Origin: an uncultured Longilinea sp.
GTDB taxonomy: Bacteria > Chloroflexota > Anaerolineae > Anaerolineales > Anaerolineaceae
Reading direction: 5' to 3'
DNA length: 5,496 bases
NCBI GenBank assembly: GCA_937863945.1
Contig: CALMIB010000081.1
Coordinates: 1 to 5,496, forward strand
The notes below the pieces were generated by a model, which searched no databases, had not been told where the DNA came from, and saw only the letters and a list, made by a program, of their open reading frames with translations. Below, piece after piece: positions 1 through 5,493 of this stretch (its first letter is position 1; each line of letters opens with the position of its first letter). Made by a program: the position numbers and the translations under genes.

Positions 1-133
1 CTGCCATCAGGGCGTCGGCAGGCGCGTTCCAGGCAATTTCCAGGCTGCCAAAGTGATCCAGCAAAGCCTGCAGGCGCACTGCCCCGATGCCTTTTACCAG
101 GTTAAATCCCACCCAGTAGCAGCGGTGGTCCAT
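1..133 (-). CDS. dprA: DprA/Smf-like DNA-processing protein, N-terminal fragment (cut by window edge)
   Basis: Reading leftwards from an ATG at 133-131 gives 44 codons without a stop before the window ends. The peptide begins MDHRCYWVGFNLVKGIGAVR and continues with a leucine-rich helix and HFGS, then a W-N-A-P-A-D-A-L segment. The order Y-W, then GIG-x-x-R, then a short helix ending HFGS, then A-W is what the N-terminal helical (SAM/HhH-like) region of DprA/Smf looks like. DprA is a cytoplasmic protein that binds incoming single-stranded DNA and loads RecA in natural transformation. Its Rossmann-fold core would lie outside the window and cannot be checked. The ATG begins one base after the rimM stop, and an AGGA (142-139) sits 5 nt upstream inside rimM, so translation is probably coupled. 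The name rests on 44 residues; another helix-hairpin-helix protein is possible but less likely. Confidence 0.72.
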   Translation of the reverse strand, partial: MDHRCYWVGFNLVKGIGAVRLQALLDHFGSLEIAWNAPADALMA

Positions 134-134
134 A

Positions 135-701
135 TCAATCCTGCCAGGTTTGCGGCCTGACGCGCATGGTTTTTGCCGCGAGATCGACTTCCAGGATCAC
201 CTCGCGGATGGCAGGCAAAAGCACTTCCTTGCCATCTCCATCCGTGACGATGTAAACATCGTTCGCGCCGGTTTCCAGCACCTCGGTGAGGATGCCCAAC
301 TCCCGGCCGTCCTCAGCGACGACGCGTAAACCGACCAACTGGTGGTGATAATACTCGCCTTCAGGCAACGGCGGCAGCGAATCGGCGCGGACATAAACCG
401 CGCTGTTGCGAAACTCAGCCACCGCCTCCGGCGTGTCATACCCGCGGAATTTTAATATCAAGAACGGCGGGTGGACCCGGCTCTTCTCAAGCACCACGGG
501 AACGTGAGCTTCGCCAATGAAAAGCTGGCGGTCCTGCCGCATTCGTTCTGGAAAATCGGTGAGGACCTCCATCAGGAGATCGCCGTTCAATCCATGCGGC
601 CGGCGAAGTTTGCCAACCACCAGAAAGACAGGCTCGCCCGTCAGGGGCGAGCCTGTTTCATCCGTTGGCGTTGCAGGGGGGATGATCCGGCGTGATTTCA
701 T
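135..701 (-). CDS. rimM: Ribosome maturation factor RimM
   Basis: This 188-residue protein is RimM, which binds ribosomal protein S19 and the 30S head and assists late 16S rRNA processing. The N-terminal RimM barrel runs from about residue 26 to 108 and starts with VGKLRRPHG (29-37). The C-terminal PRC barrel runs from about 115 to 188, with YYHHQLVGL (117-125), VLETGANDVY (141-150) and LLPAIREVILEVDL (161-174), all typical of the family. Residues 1-25 form a Pro/Thr/Ser-rich tail that most RimM proteins lack. The ATG (701-699) overlaps the khpA stop as ATGA and has no good Shine-Dalgarno, so it should be translated by coupling to khpA. No ATG or GTG lies at the usual family start, between the tail and the first strand; a GTG at codon 28 would remove part of that strand. 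Codons for about residues 16-25 form a perfect inverted repeat (listed separately). Confidence 0.95.
   Translation of the reverse strand: MKSRRIIPPATPTDETGSPLTGEPVFLVVGKLRRPHGLNGDLLMEVLTDFPERMRQDRQLFIGEAHVPVVLEKSRVHPPFLILKFRGYDTPEAVAEFRNSAVYVRADSLPPLPEGEYYHHQLVGLRVVAEDGRELGILTEVLETGANDVYIVTDGDGKEVLLPAIREVILEVDLAAKTMRVRPQTWQD
628..656 (-). repeat. Perfect 12-bp inverted repeat inside rimM
   Basis: On the coding strand, ACAGGCTCGCCC is followed by a 5-nt loop (CTGAC) and then its exact complement GGGCGAGCCTGT. It lies wholly within the rimM reading frame and encodes about residues 16-25 (TGSPLTGEPV) of the N-terminal extension. The RNA hairpin would be very stable and lies about 45 nt after the rimM start codon. 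The sequence after it on the coding strand (CTTTCTGG) is only a weak U-tract, so it is not a convincing intrinsic terminator. It may be a dispersed palindromic element fixed in frame, or a structure that tunes rimM and dprA expression relative to khpA. Confidence 0.85.
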
Positions 702-937
702 CGGGGCTCAACGACATCCAGGCTGGCTTGTTTGCCTTCGCGGGCTGCCGCCACGCGCAATAAAACGCGCATGGCATTGGCCACCCGGCCGCCCTTGCCA
801 ATTATACGACCCATATCCTCTTTGGCTACCCGCAGTTCAAGATGAACCCTGGATGCGCCCATCCGGTCCTGTTTGATCTCAACCTGGGTAGGATCATCAA
901 CCAGTGACCGAGCAATATAATCAATCAGATCTTTCAC
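698..937 (-). CDS. khpA: KH-domain RNA-binding protein KhpA (YlqC family)
   Basis: The product is a 79-residue single-KH-domain protein of the KhpA/YlqC family, often found between rpsP and rimM. In some Gram-positive bacteria KhpA forms a dimer with KhpB (Jag) and binds many RNAs, affecting cell elongation and division. The start MKDLIDYIARSLVDDP matches the family opening. The KH signature GRIIGKGGRVANAMRVLL spans residues 43-60, with the GxxG loop as GKGG (47-50). The length is normal. The start codon is GTG (937-935), preceded by AGGGAG (948-943) with 5-nt spacing, which fixes the start. It lies 91 bp after rpsP, and its TGA overlaps the rimM ATG. Confidence 0.95.
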   Translation of the reverse strand: MKDLIDYIARSLVDDPTQVEIKQDRMGASRVHLELRVAKEDMGRIIGKGGRVANAMRVLLRVAAAREGKQASLDVVEPR

Positions 938-942
938 GGCTT

Positions 943-948
943 CTCCCT
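943..948 (-). promoter_or_regulatory. Ribosome binding site of khpA, deciding a GTG start
   Basis: AGGGAG on the minus strand lies 5 nt before a GTG codon. It supports GTG as the true start, and the product then begins with the canonical KhpA residues MKDLIDYIA. Confidence 0.75.
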
Positions 949-1028
949 TTCCGGATCAATAGGGTGTGCCCCATTGCTCCAGCATAAATTCCCGTCGCAA
1001 TCTCTTTTGACTTGGAGGGGGAGGTCGT

Positions 1029-1358
1029 TTACACGCTCTTCTTGCGGCTCTCGTAAACTGCCTTGGCTTCTTCCAGCAGCTTTTCAACCGGTTCGCCGGC
1101 CTTATAGCGGGCAAAGCGGTCCAACAGACCCACGCTCTTGAATAGTTTGAGCACCGAATCGCTCGGCTGTGCGCCTTTGCTCATCCAATCAAAAATGCGG
1201 TCTTCCTGAACTTCCAGAGTGAAAGGTTCAGTGCGGGGATTGTAGGATCCCAAAATTTCAATGAAGCGGCCATCACGCGGGCTTTCCTTATCCGCGGCAA
1301 TGATGCGGTAGGATGCCTGACCCTTCAAACCAGTGCGGCGCAAACGAATACGAACCAT
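1029..1358 (-). CDS. rpsP: 30S ribosomal protein S16
   Basis: This 109-residue protein is S16, a primary binding protein of the 5' domain of 16S rRNA. Family motifs are the opening MVRIRLRRTG, SPRDGRFIE (26-34), the SYNPR turn (38-42) and W-M-S-K-G-A-Q-P-S-D (58-67). The usual S16 core of about 80 residues ends near residue 80. It is followed by a roughly 30-residue charged, probably helical tail (KAGEPVEKLLEEAKAVYESR, 86-105). The ATG is preceded by AAGGGAG (1374-1368) with 9-nt spacing. It has its own candidate promoter and lies 141 bp after ffh. Confidence 0.97.
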   Translation of the reverse strand: MVRIRLRRTGLKGQASYRIIAADKESPRDGRFIEILGSYNPRTEPFTLEVQEDRIFDWMSKGAQPSDSVLKLFKSVGLLDRFARYKAGEPVEKLLEEAKAVYESRKKSV

Positions 1359-1401
1359 CGAGTCGATCTCCCTTTTTACTTTCTAGTGTTTCTAAAGCCT
1401 A

Positions 1402-1429
1402 AGTATATCGCGAATTTCCAAACCGTCCA
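1402..1429 (-). promoter_or_regulatory. Candidate sigma-70 type promoter for rpsP-khpA-rimM-dprA
   Basis: The minus strand carries TGGACG (1429-1424, 4 of 6 matches to the -35 consensus), a 16-bp spacer and TATACT (1407-1402, 5 of 6 matches to -10). It lies between the terminator-like hairpin after ffh and the rpsP ribosome binding site. That is where an internal promoter would separate ribosomal protein expression from ffh. Transcription would start near 1395, giving a leader of about 37 nt. Confidence 0.5.
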
Positions 1430-1443
1430 GACAGAAGGTTAAA

Positions 1444-1482
1444 GAGAGTTGAAGGGAACGCTGAAGGAAGCGCACAACTCTC
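1444..1482 (-). terminator. Terminator-like hairpin between ffh and rpsP
   Basis: On the minus strand GAGAGTTG (1482-1475) pairs perfectly with CAACTCTC (1451-1444), extendable by one G-U pair. An inner 4-bp stem CGCT/AGCG (1472-1469 with 1462-1459) closes a 6-nt loop. The 3' arm runs into CTTTAACC, a short and imperfect U-tract. It lies about 18 bp after the ffh stop. It could be a partial terminator, an mRNA 3'-end stabiliser or a processing site rather than a full stop. Confidence 0.4.
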
Positions 1483-1499
1483 CGCTCAACTGTTCAGAC

Positions 1500-2822
1500 C
1501 TATCCAAACAGGCGGGGCATTCCGCGCCCTCCTGTTTTTTGCAGCGTTTTTACCATGCGCTGCGCATCCCGGAATTGCTTGAGAATGCGGTTGACATCCT
1601 GCACCTCGGTGCCCGAGCCGCGCGCGATGCGCCGCCGGCGGCTGGCATTGAGGATATCCGGATTGCGGCGTTCAGCCTGCGTCATCGAACTGATGATCGC
1701 CTCTGTCAATTTGAGCGACTTTTCAGCTTCCTTGGGATCAATATTGCGGGCAGCCTGACCCATTCCACCCGGAAGCATTTCCAGAATTTGCTGGAACGGG
1801 CCCATCTTGCGGATCTGTTTCAACTGCTGGGCAAAATCCTCCAGCGAAAAATCGCCTTTCATCATCTTCTGCGCCTGGTCGCGCGCCGTCTGCTCGTCGT
1901 ACGCGGCTTCGGCTTTCTCGATCAGGCCGATCATATCGCCCATCCCCAGGATGCGCGACGCCAGCCGGCGCGGATCGTAGCTTTCCAGCGCGTCCACGCC
2001 TTCGCCGGTCCCCAGGAACTTGATCGGCACGCCGGTCACCGAGCGGATCGAAATGGCCGCACCGCCCCGGCTGTCGCCGTCCATTTTGGTCAACACCAGG
2101 CCGGTCAGCGAGACCGTATCCCGGAAACCCTCTGCCACGTGCAACGCTTCCTGGCCGATCATCGAGTCAATCACCAGCAGCGTATCCACCGGGGTGACCT
2201 TGCGCGTGATTGAACGCAGCTCTTCCATCAATTGCTCGTCCAGTTGCGAACGGCCGGCGGTATCCAGCAAAACGACCGTATAGCCGCCTTTTTTTGCCTG
2301 ATCAAAGGCATGGGCCGCCAGTTCCGGCGGTTTGACGCCGGGTTCGCTGAACACCGGTACGCCTACGCGCTCGCCGAGCGTTTGCAGTTGCTTGACCGCA
2401 GCCGGCCGGTAAGGGTCCGCCGCCACCAGCATCACACGCTCGCCCTGCGACCGCAGTAAACGCGCCAGTTTGGCCGCAGCAGTTGTCTTGCCCGAACCCT
2501 GCAAACCCACGATCATCACCAGCCAGGGCTTTGCGCCGGTCAGGTTGAGCCGCTCCGGCTCTCCCAACGTGGCAATCAATTCCTCATGGACAATTTTGAT
2601 GACCTGTTGCGCAGGATTGAGCGCCCTGGAGACTTCCGCGCCCACCGAGCGGGCTCGCACGCGCGCCACAAAATCCTTGACCACGCTGTAATGCACGTCC
2701 GCCTCGAGCAAAGCCAGGCGCACTTCACGCATCACGGCATCCACATCAGCTTCGGATAGTTTTCCGCGCCGGCGCAGATTTTCAAAAATTTTGTTCAGGC
2801 GGTCGCTTAAGGTTTCAAACAT
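1500..2822 (-). CDS. ffh: Signal recognition particle protein Ffh (SRP54 GTPase)
   Basis: Ffh is the protein part of the signal recognition particle. It binds 4.5S/6S SRP RNA and signal sequences of nascent membrane proteins, and docks with FtsY at the membrane. The 440-residue length is normal. The N domain spans about residues 1-90. The G domain carries the P-loop GLQGSGKTT (106-114), DPYRPAA (136-142), DTAGRS (187-192), TKMDGDSRGGA (245-255) and FLGTGE (269-274). The methionine-bearing M domain starts near 296 and includes the RNA-binding helices S-M-T-x-x-E-R-R-N-P-D-I-L-N-x-S-R-R-R-R-I-A (379-400). The protein ends MPRLFG. All key GTPase residues are present. The ATG gives the canonical N-domain opening MFETLSDRLNKIF, but the Shine-Dalgarno is weak (GGA about 11 nt upstream). 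It is the first gene of the leftward cluster. Confidence 0.98.
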   Translation of the reverse strand: MFETLSDRLNKIFENLRRRGKLSEADVDAVMREVRLALLEADVHYSVVKDFVARVRARSVGAEVSRALNPAQQVIKIVHEELIATLGEPERLNLTGAKPWLVMIVGLQGSGKTTAAAKLARLLRSQGERVMLVAADPYRPAAVKQLQTLGERVGVPVFSEPGVKPPELAAHAFDQAKKGGYTVVLLDTAGRSQLDEQLMEELRSITRKVTPVDTLLVIDSMIGQEALHVAEGFRDTVSLTGLVLTKMDGDSRGGAAISIRSVTGVPIKFLGTGEGVDALESYDPRRLASRILGMGDMIGLIEKAEAAYDEQTARDQAQKMMKGDFSLEDFAQQLKQIRKMGPFQQILEMLPGGMGQAARNIDPKEAEKSLKLTEAIISSMTQAERRNPDILNASRRRRIARGSGTEVQDVNRILKQFRDAQRMVKTLQKTGGRGMPRLFG

Positions 2823-2840
2823 GGTTCGTCACATCCATAG

Positions 2841-2866
2841 AAAAACAACACCCCATTCCGGGGCGT
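2841..2866 (-). terminator. Terminator-like hairpin in the ffh leader (possible attenuator or 5' stabilising stem)
   Basis: On the minus strand a 7-bp stem, ACGCCCC (2866-2860) with GGGGTGT (2854-2848) including one G-U pair, closes a 5-nt loop (GGAAT). It is followed by TGTTTTTC (2847-2840). It lies between the predicted transcription start (about 2871) and the ffh ATG at 2822. An overlapping weaker pairing, ACACC with GGTGT, is possible if transcription starts slightly further upstream. A hairpin this close to the 5' end could instead protect the mRNA. Confidence 0.35.
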
Positions 2867-2877
2867 AAGCCGGTGTG

Positions 2878-2906
2878 ATTTTAGCCTAGAAATCATGTCG
2901 GGTCAA
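2878..2906 (-). promoter_or_regulatory. Strong SigA/sigma-70 type promoter of ffh
   Basis: The minus strand reads TTGACC (2906-2901, 5 of 6 consensus), a 17-bp spacer and TAAAAT (2883-2878, 5 of 6). This is near-ideal housekeeping promoter geometry. The transcription start should fall near 2871, giving a leader of about 49 nt before the ffh ATG. Confidence 0.82.
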
Positions 2907-2945
2907 GGGATTTTTAGTTGCCCTGTTTATCTCAAACCGGAAACT

Positions 2946-2964
2946 GATCCACTCTGAGTGAATC
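2946..2964 (+). promoter_or_regulatory. Imperfect 19-bp dyad in the divergent ffh/degV region (possible operator)
   Basis: GATCCACTC, one central T, then GAGTGAATC: 8 of 9 positions are complementary around the centre at 2955. It lies about 40 bp upstream of both the ffh -35 and the candidate degV -10. That placement suits a dimeric repressor or activator of one or both genes. No known regulator's consensus is recognised, and the loop is too short for a stable RNA hairpin. Confidence 0.3.
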
Positions 2965-3000
2965 CCAGGTAACTATTTCTGATCTACAGGGTTTTACCTT

Positions 3001-3006
3001 TAGAAT
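3001..3006 (+). promoter_or_regulatory. Weak candidate -10 box for the degV-family gene
   Basis: TAGAAT matches 5 of 6 positions of the -10 consensus. The best -35 at acceptable spacing is only CTGATC (2979-2984, 16-bp spacer, 3 of 6), so this promoter would need an activator or is mis-assigned. It lies 54 bp before the ATG. An alternative, TTTACC (2993-2998) with TACATT (3014-3019), has a poor 15-bp spacer. Confidence 0.25.
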
Positions 3007-3059
3007 CACCCTCTACATTACCCCTTGAATCAATTACTGTCTTCTATCCGAGGAGCCAT

Positions 3060-3923
3060 ATGTCTAAAGTTGCTATTGTTACCGATTCAACTGCCTGCTT
3101 TCCGGCCGATGTGATCAAGGGCTATCCCATGCACATCGTCCCTTTGCAAGTCATCATGGATGATAAAAGCTACCAGGACGGCATCGACATTCAACCCACG
3201 GAATTTTACACCCGGTTGGCCACCACCAAGAGCATGCCATCCACTTCACAACCCACACCGGGATATTTTGCCGAACTTTACAAAAAACTGCTGGATGAAG
3301 GTTACGACATCCTCAGCGTGCATATTTCTTCGCGGCTATCCGGCACGCTCGATTCCGCCGCTCAAGCCCGCGAAATGATGAAGACTGCCAAAAACCGCAT
3401 TGCGCTGGTCGATACGATGGGCACGGCAATGGCAATGGGCTTCCCGGCGATAATAGCCGCGCGGGCTGCCATGCAAGGCGCCACGCTGGAGGAATGCCGC
3501 ATCCAGGCGGAAAAATCGATCTCACTGAGCAGCCTCTTTGTGGTCGTTCCCACCCTCGAATTTCTACATCGCGGCGGGCGAATTGGCGGAGCGGCGGCCT
3601 TTGTGGGTTCGATGTTGAACCTCAAGCCAATTATTAAAATAATCGAAGGAAAGTTAGAATCGGTTGACAAAGTCCGCACCTTCAGCAAAGCCGTGGAACA
3701 AATGACCGACCTTTTTATCAAGGATGTAGAAAACCGCCTACCCGTTCGAATTTGTGTACACCACGCGAACAACCCGGATGAAGCTCGCACGCTGCTTGAA
3801 AAAATTCGCACCCGATTTTCAACGTCCGAAGTAGCCGAAGCCTTCATCGCAGACGTCAGCCCGGTGATTGGTACACATGTCGGCCCCGGCTCGCTGGGAA
3901 TCGCCTACCTGGCCGGCATGTGA
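3060..3923 (+). CDS. DegV-family fatty-acid-binding protein (FakB-like)
   Basis: This 287-residue protein belongs to the DegV family, whose members bind one fatty acid. In Firmicutes the FakB members present it to the kinase FakA, which makes acyl phosphate for phospholipid synthesis. Family motifs are VTDSTA (7-12), TSQPT (62-66), HISSRLSGT (88-96), LEFLHRGGRIGGAAAFVGSM (166-185) followed by LNLKPI, and IGTHVGPGSLGIAY (270-283). The TSQPT, SSRLSGT and HVGPG segments line the fatty-acid carboxylate site in known structures. Length and domain order are normal and there is no signal peptide. The ATG is preceded by GAGGAG with 4-nt spacing. No FakA-like kinase gene is in the window. A strong terminator follows, so the gene is probably monocistronic. 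The family is clear; the lipid and partner are inferred. Confidence 0.93.
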   Translation: MSKVAIVTDSTACFPADVIKGYPMHIVPLQVIMDDKSYQDGIDIQPTEFYTRLATTKSMPSTSQPTPGYFAELYKKLLDEGYDILSVHISSRLSGTLDSAAQAREMMKTAKNRIALVDTMGTAMAMGFPAIIAARAAMQGATLEECRIQAEKSISLSSLFVVVPTLEFLHRGGRIGGAAAFVGSMLNLKPIIKIIEGKLESVDKVRTFSKAVEQMTDLFIKDVENRLPVRICVHHANNPDEARTLLEKIRTRFSTSEVAEAFIADVSPVIGTHVGPGSLGIAYLAGM

Positions 3924-3942
3924 TGGCCGCTACAACGACAAG

Positions 3943-3967
3943 AACGCTCACGGACGTGAGCGTTTTT
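3943..3967 (+). terminator. Intrinsic terminator after the degV-family gene
   Basis: AACGCTCAC (3943-3951), a 4-nt loop GGAC, and the perfect complement GTGAGCGTT (3956-3964) run into TTTTT (3963-3967). It begins 20 bp after the stop codon. The 9-bp GC-rich stem with a T-tract is a textbook rho-independent terminator, and it separates this gene from the DUF1015 gene. Confidence 0.9.
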
Positions 3968-4023
3968 GATTGGATAACCCTCCTGATTAGCCCTGACAGA
4001 CATCACCAACCGGCCATGGGGTA

Positions 4024-4052
4024 TTTATTCCCGCGGGCACTCTCGTTACAAT
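4024..4052 (+). promoter_or_regulatory. Candidate promoter of the DUF1015 gene
   Basis: TACAAT (4047-4052, 5 of 6 to -10) lies 38 bp before the ATG. At 17-bp spacing the -35 is TTTATT (4024-4029), only 3 of 6 to consensus. A promoter is expected here because a terminator lies just upstream, but this exact site is tentative. Confidence 0.35.
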
Positions 4053-4090
4053 CTAATTTGATCGAATTTTCCTGAGCGAAAGGGCTATCC

Positions 4091-5407
4091 ATGAGACTTT
4101 ACCCCGGCATTGGCGTGCAGGCAGCCGATATCCTGCTTCCTAAATCTGGCATCAATCTCACCCAATGGGCATCCATTGCCTGCGACCAATTCACATCTCA
4201 GCCTGAATACTGGCAAAAGGTGGCTCAAATTGTAGGCGATGCGCCGTCAACGTTCAAATTAACGCTGCCGGAGGTTTACCTCGGCACCGCCGAAGAGACT
4301 GCGCGCGTTCAAAGCACCCAACAGGCGATGAGAACCTACCTGGAGGAAGGTCTGCTGGTCAACCATGAAGGCTTGATCCTGGTGGAACGCAGCGTGGACG
4401 GCAAAACCCGCCGCGGGCTGATGCTGGCCCTGGATTTGGAACACTATGATTACAACAAAGGTTCCCAAACCCTCATCCGCGCTACCGAAGGAACCATCCT
4501 CGACCGGCTGCCCCCGCGCATGCGCATCCGCGAAGGCGCCGCGCTTGAATTGCCGCACATCCTCGTGCTCATCGACGACCCCGATCGCACTGTCATCGAA
4601 CCCGTGGCAGCCCAAAAGGACCGCCTTCCCCGGCTGTACGACTTCGACCTGATGCTCGATAGCGGCCACCTGCGCGGCTACGGCATCGACGACCTCGCCC
4701 TAGAACGACAGGTCATGGCCGCGTTGGAGAAGCTGGCTGACCCGGCTGCCTTCGCGAAAAAGTACGATGTCACCCCCGATCATGGCGTCCTGCTCTTCGC
4801 CATGGGCGACGGCAACCACTCGCTGGCCACCGCCAAGGCAATCTGGGAGAAGATCAAGCCGCAGGTCGGCATGAACCATCCGGCCCGGTACGCGCTGGTG
4901 GAAATTGAGAATGTCCACGACGAGGGGCTTGAATTTGAGCCGATTCACCGCGTGCTTTTCCACGTGCAGCAAAACCTGGCCGAAAGCCTGCGCCATTATT
5001 TCGGCAACAAGTACAGCCTGATTCCCTGCTCAACCGAAGAGGAAATGGTCGCCAAAGGTGAAGGACCGAGCGGGCCGGAACAATTGATTGGCCTGTGTTC
5101 GGTGGGCGGCTACCAGATCCTTGCCATCAAGGATCCATCCTCCAACCTGCCCGTTGGCACGTTGCAGGGCTTCATTGACCAGTGGCTCAAAAAGGGCGGC
5201 GCCGAAAAGATCGATTACGTTCACGGCAAGGATGTGGTTTGCGGCCTCGGATCGCAGCCCGGCAACCTGGGTTTTTACCTTCCCCGCATGCCCAAGAGCG
5301 ACCTGTTCAAAACCGTCATCCTCGACGGCGCGCTGCCGCGCAAGACCTTCTCGATGGGCGAAGCTAAAGAGAAGCGCTTCTACATGGAAGCCCGCAAGAT
5401 CGCCTAG
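4091..5407 (+). CDS. DUF1015 family protein (COG4198-type), function unknown
   Basis: This 438-residue soluble protein is recognised as DUF1015. Visible family-like blocks are CDQFTSQPEYW (31-41), ATEGTILDRLPPRMRIREGA (131-150), MGDGNHSLATAKAIWE (238-253), EPIHRVLF (283-290) and a C-terminal LPRKTFSMGEAKEKRFYMEA (415-434). The D-G-N-H-S block in the middle looks like an active or ligand-binding site, but no reaction is established that I can name with confidence. No signal peptide or membrane segment is seen. The ATG follows AAAGGG with 6-nt spacing. It lies 167 bp after the degV-family gene, beyond a terminator, so it is likely its own transcription unit. The length fits a full-size family member and no frame break is visible. 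Confidence 0.85.
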   Translation: MRLYPGIGVQAADILLPKSGINLTQWASIACDQFTSQPEYWQKVAQIVGDAPSTFKLTLPEVYLGTAEETARVQSTQQAMRTYLEEGLLVNHEGLILVERSVDGKTRRGLMLALDLEHYDYNKGSQTLIRATEGTILDRLPPRMRIREGAALELPHILVLIDDPDRTVIEPVAAQKDRLPRLYDFDLMLDSGHLRGYGIDDLALERQVMAALEKLADPAAFAKKYDVTPDHGVLLFAMGDGNHSLATAKAIWEKIKPQVGMNHPARYALVEIENVHDEGLEFEPIHRVLFHVQQNLAESLRHYFGNKYSLIPCSTEEEMVAKGEGPSGPEQLIGLCSVGGYQILAIKDPSSNLPVGTLQGFIDQWLKKGGAEKIDYVHGKDVVCGLGSQPGNLGFYLPRMPKSDLFKTVILDGALPRKTFSMGEAKEKRFYMEARKIA

Positions 5408-5435
5408 CGGCGCCGCAGAGTCATGCGAATCAAAA

Positions 5436-5461
5436 CAGCTTTGCTGCCTGCGGTGAAGCTG
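5436..5461 (+). terminator. Weak hairpin after the DUF1015 gene
   Basis: CAGCTT (5436-5441) and AAGCTG (5456-5461) can pair around a 14-nt loop, and the flanking AAA can pair with TTT if one G is bulged. It is followed by GTTTATTTC, a poor T-tract. It may terminate the DUF1015 transcript inefficiently. No better terminator lies between the stop codon and the window end. Confidence 0.25.
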
Positions 5462-5485
5462 GTTTATTTCTGTATCGCATGGATT

Positions 5486-5493
5486 GGTATAAT
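5486..5493 (+). promoter_or_regulatory. Extended -10 promoter at the right edge
   Basis: A perfect TATAAT (5488-5493) has a T-G-G directly in front, forming an extended -10 (TGNTATAAT). The -35 is weak (TTATTT at 5464-5469, 18-bp spacer), as is often tolerated with an extended -10. It would drive a rightward gene starting outside the window. Confidence 0.5.

Noticed and set aside
919..1028. rpsP frame stays open for over 30 codons past its TAA stop
   Set aside because: A run this long is expected fairly often by chance, it ends inside khpA, and no readthrough signal is visible.
1449..2213. Long plus-strand open frame (254 codons) opposite ffh
   Set aside because: It lies antisense to most of the ffh G and M domains, has no ribosome binding site, and its His/Arg-rich product fits the shadow of a GC-rich conserved gene.
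4030..4037. 8-bp palindrome CCCGCGGG upstream of the DUF1015 promoter
   Set aside because: Too short to claim as an operator and likely by chance.
4259..4669. Minus-strand open frame (136 codons) inside the DUF1015 gene
   Set aside because: It is fully antisense to a conserved protein-coding frame, with low-complexity composition and no start signals.
5407..5416. Perfect 10-bp palindrome GCGGCGCCGC at the end of the DUF1015 gene
   Set aside because: It has no loop and no T-tract, so it is not a terminator. Short GC palindromes are common in this composition.
5088..5456. Second plus-strand frame overlapping the end of the DUF1015 gene
   Set aside because: It runs in another frame across the conserved C-terminal DUF1015 motifs, and its Arg/Ser/Ala-rich product is typical of a shadow frame.
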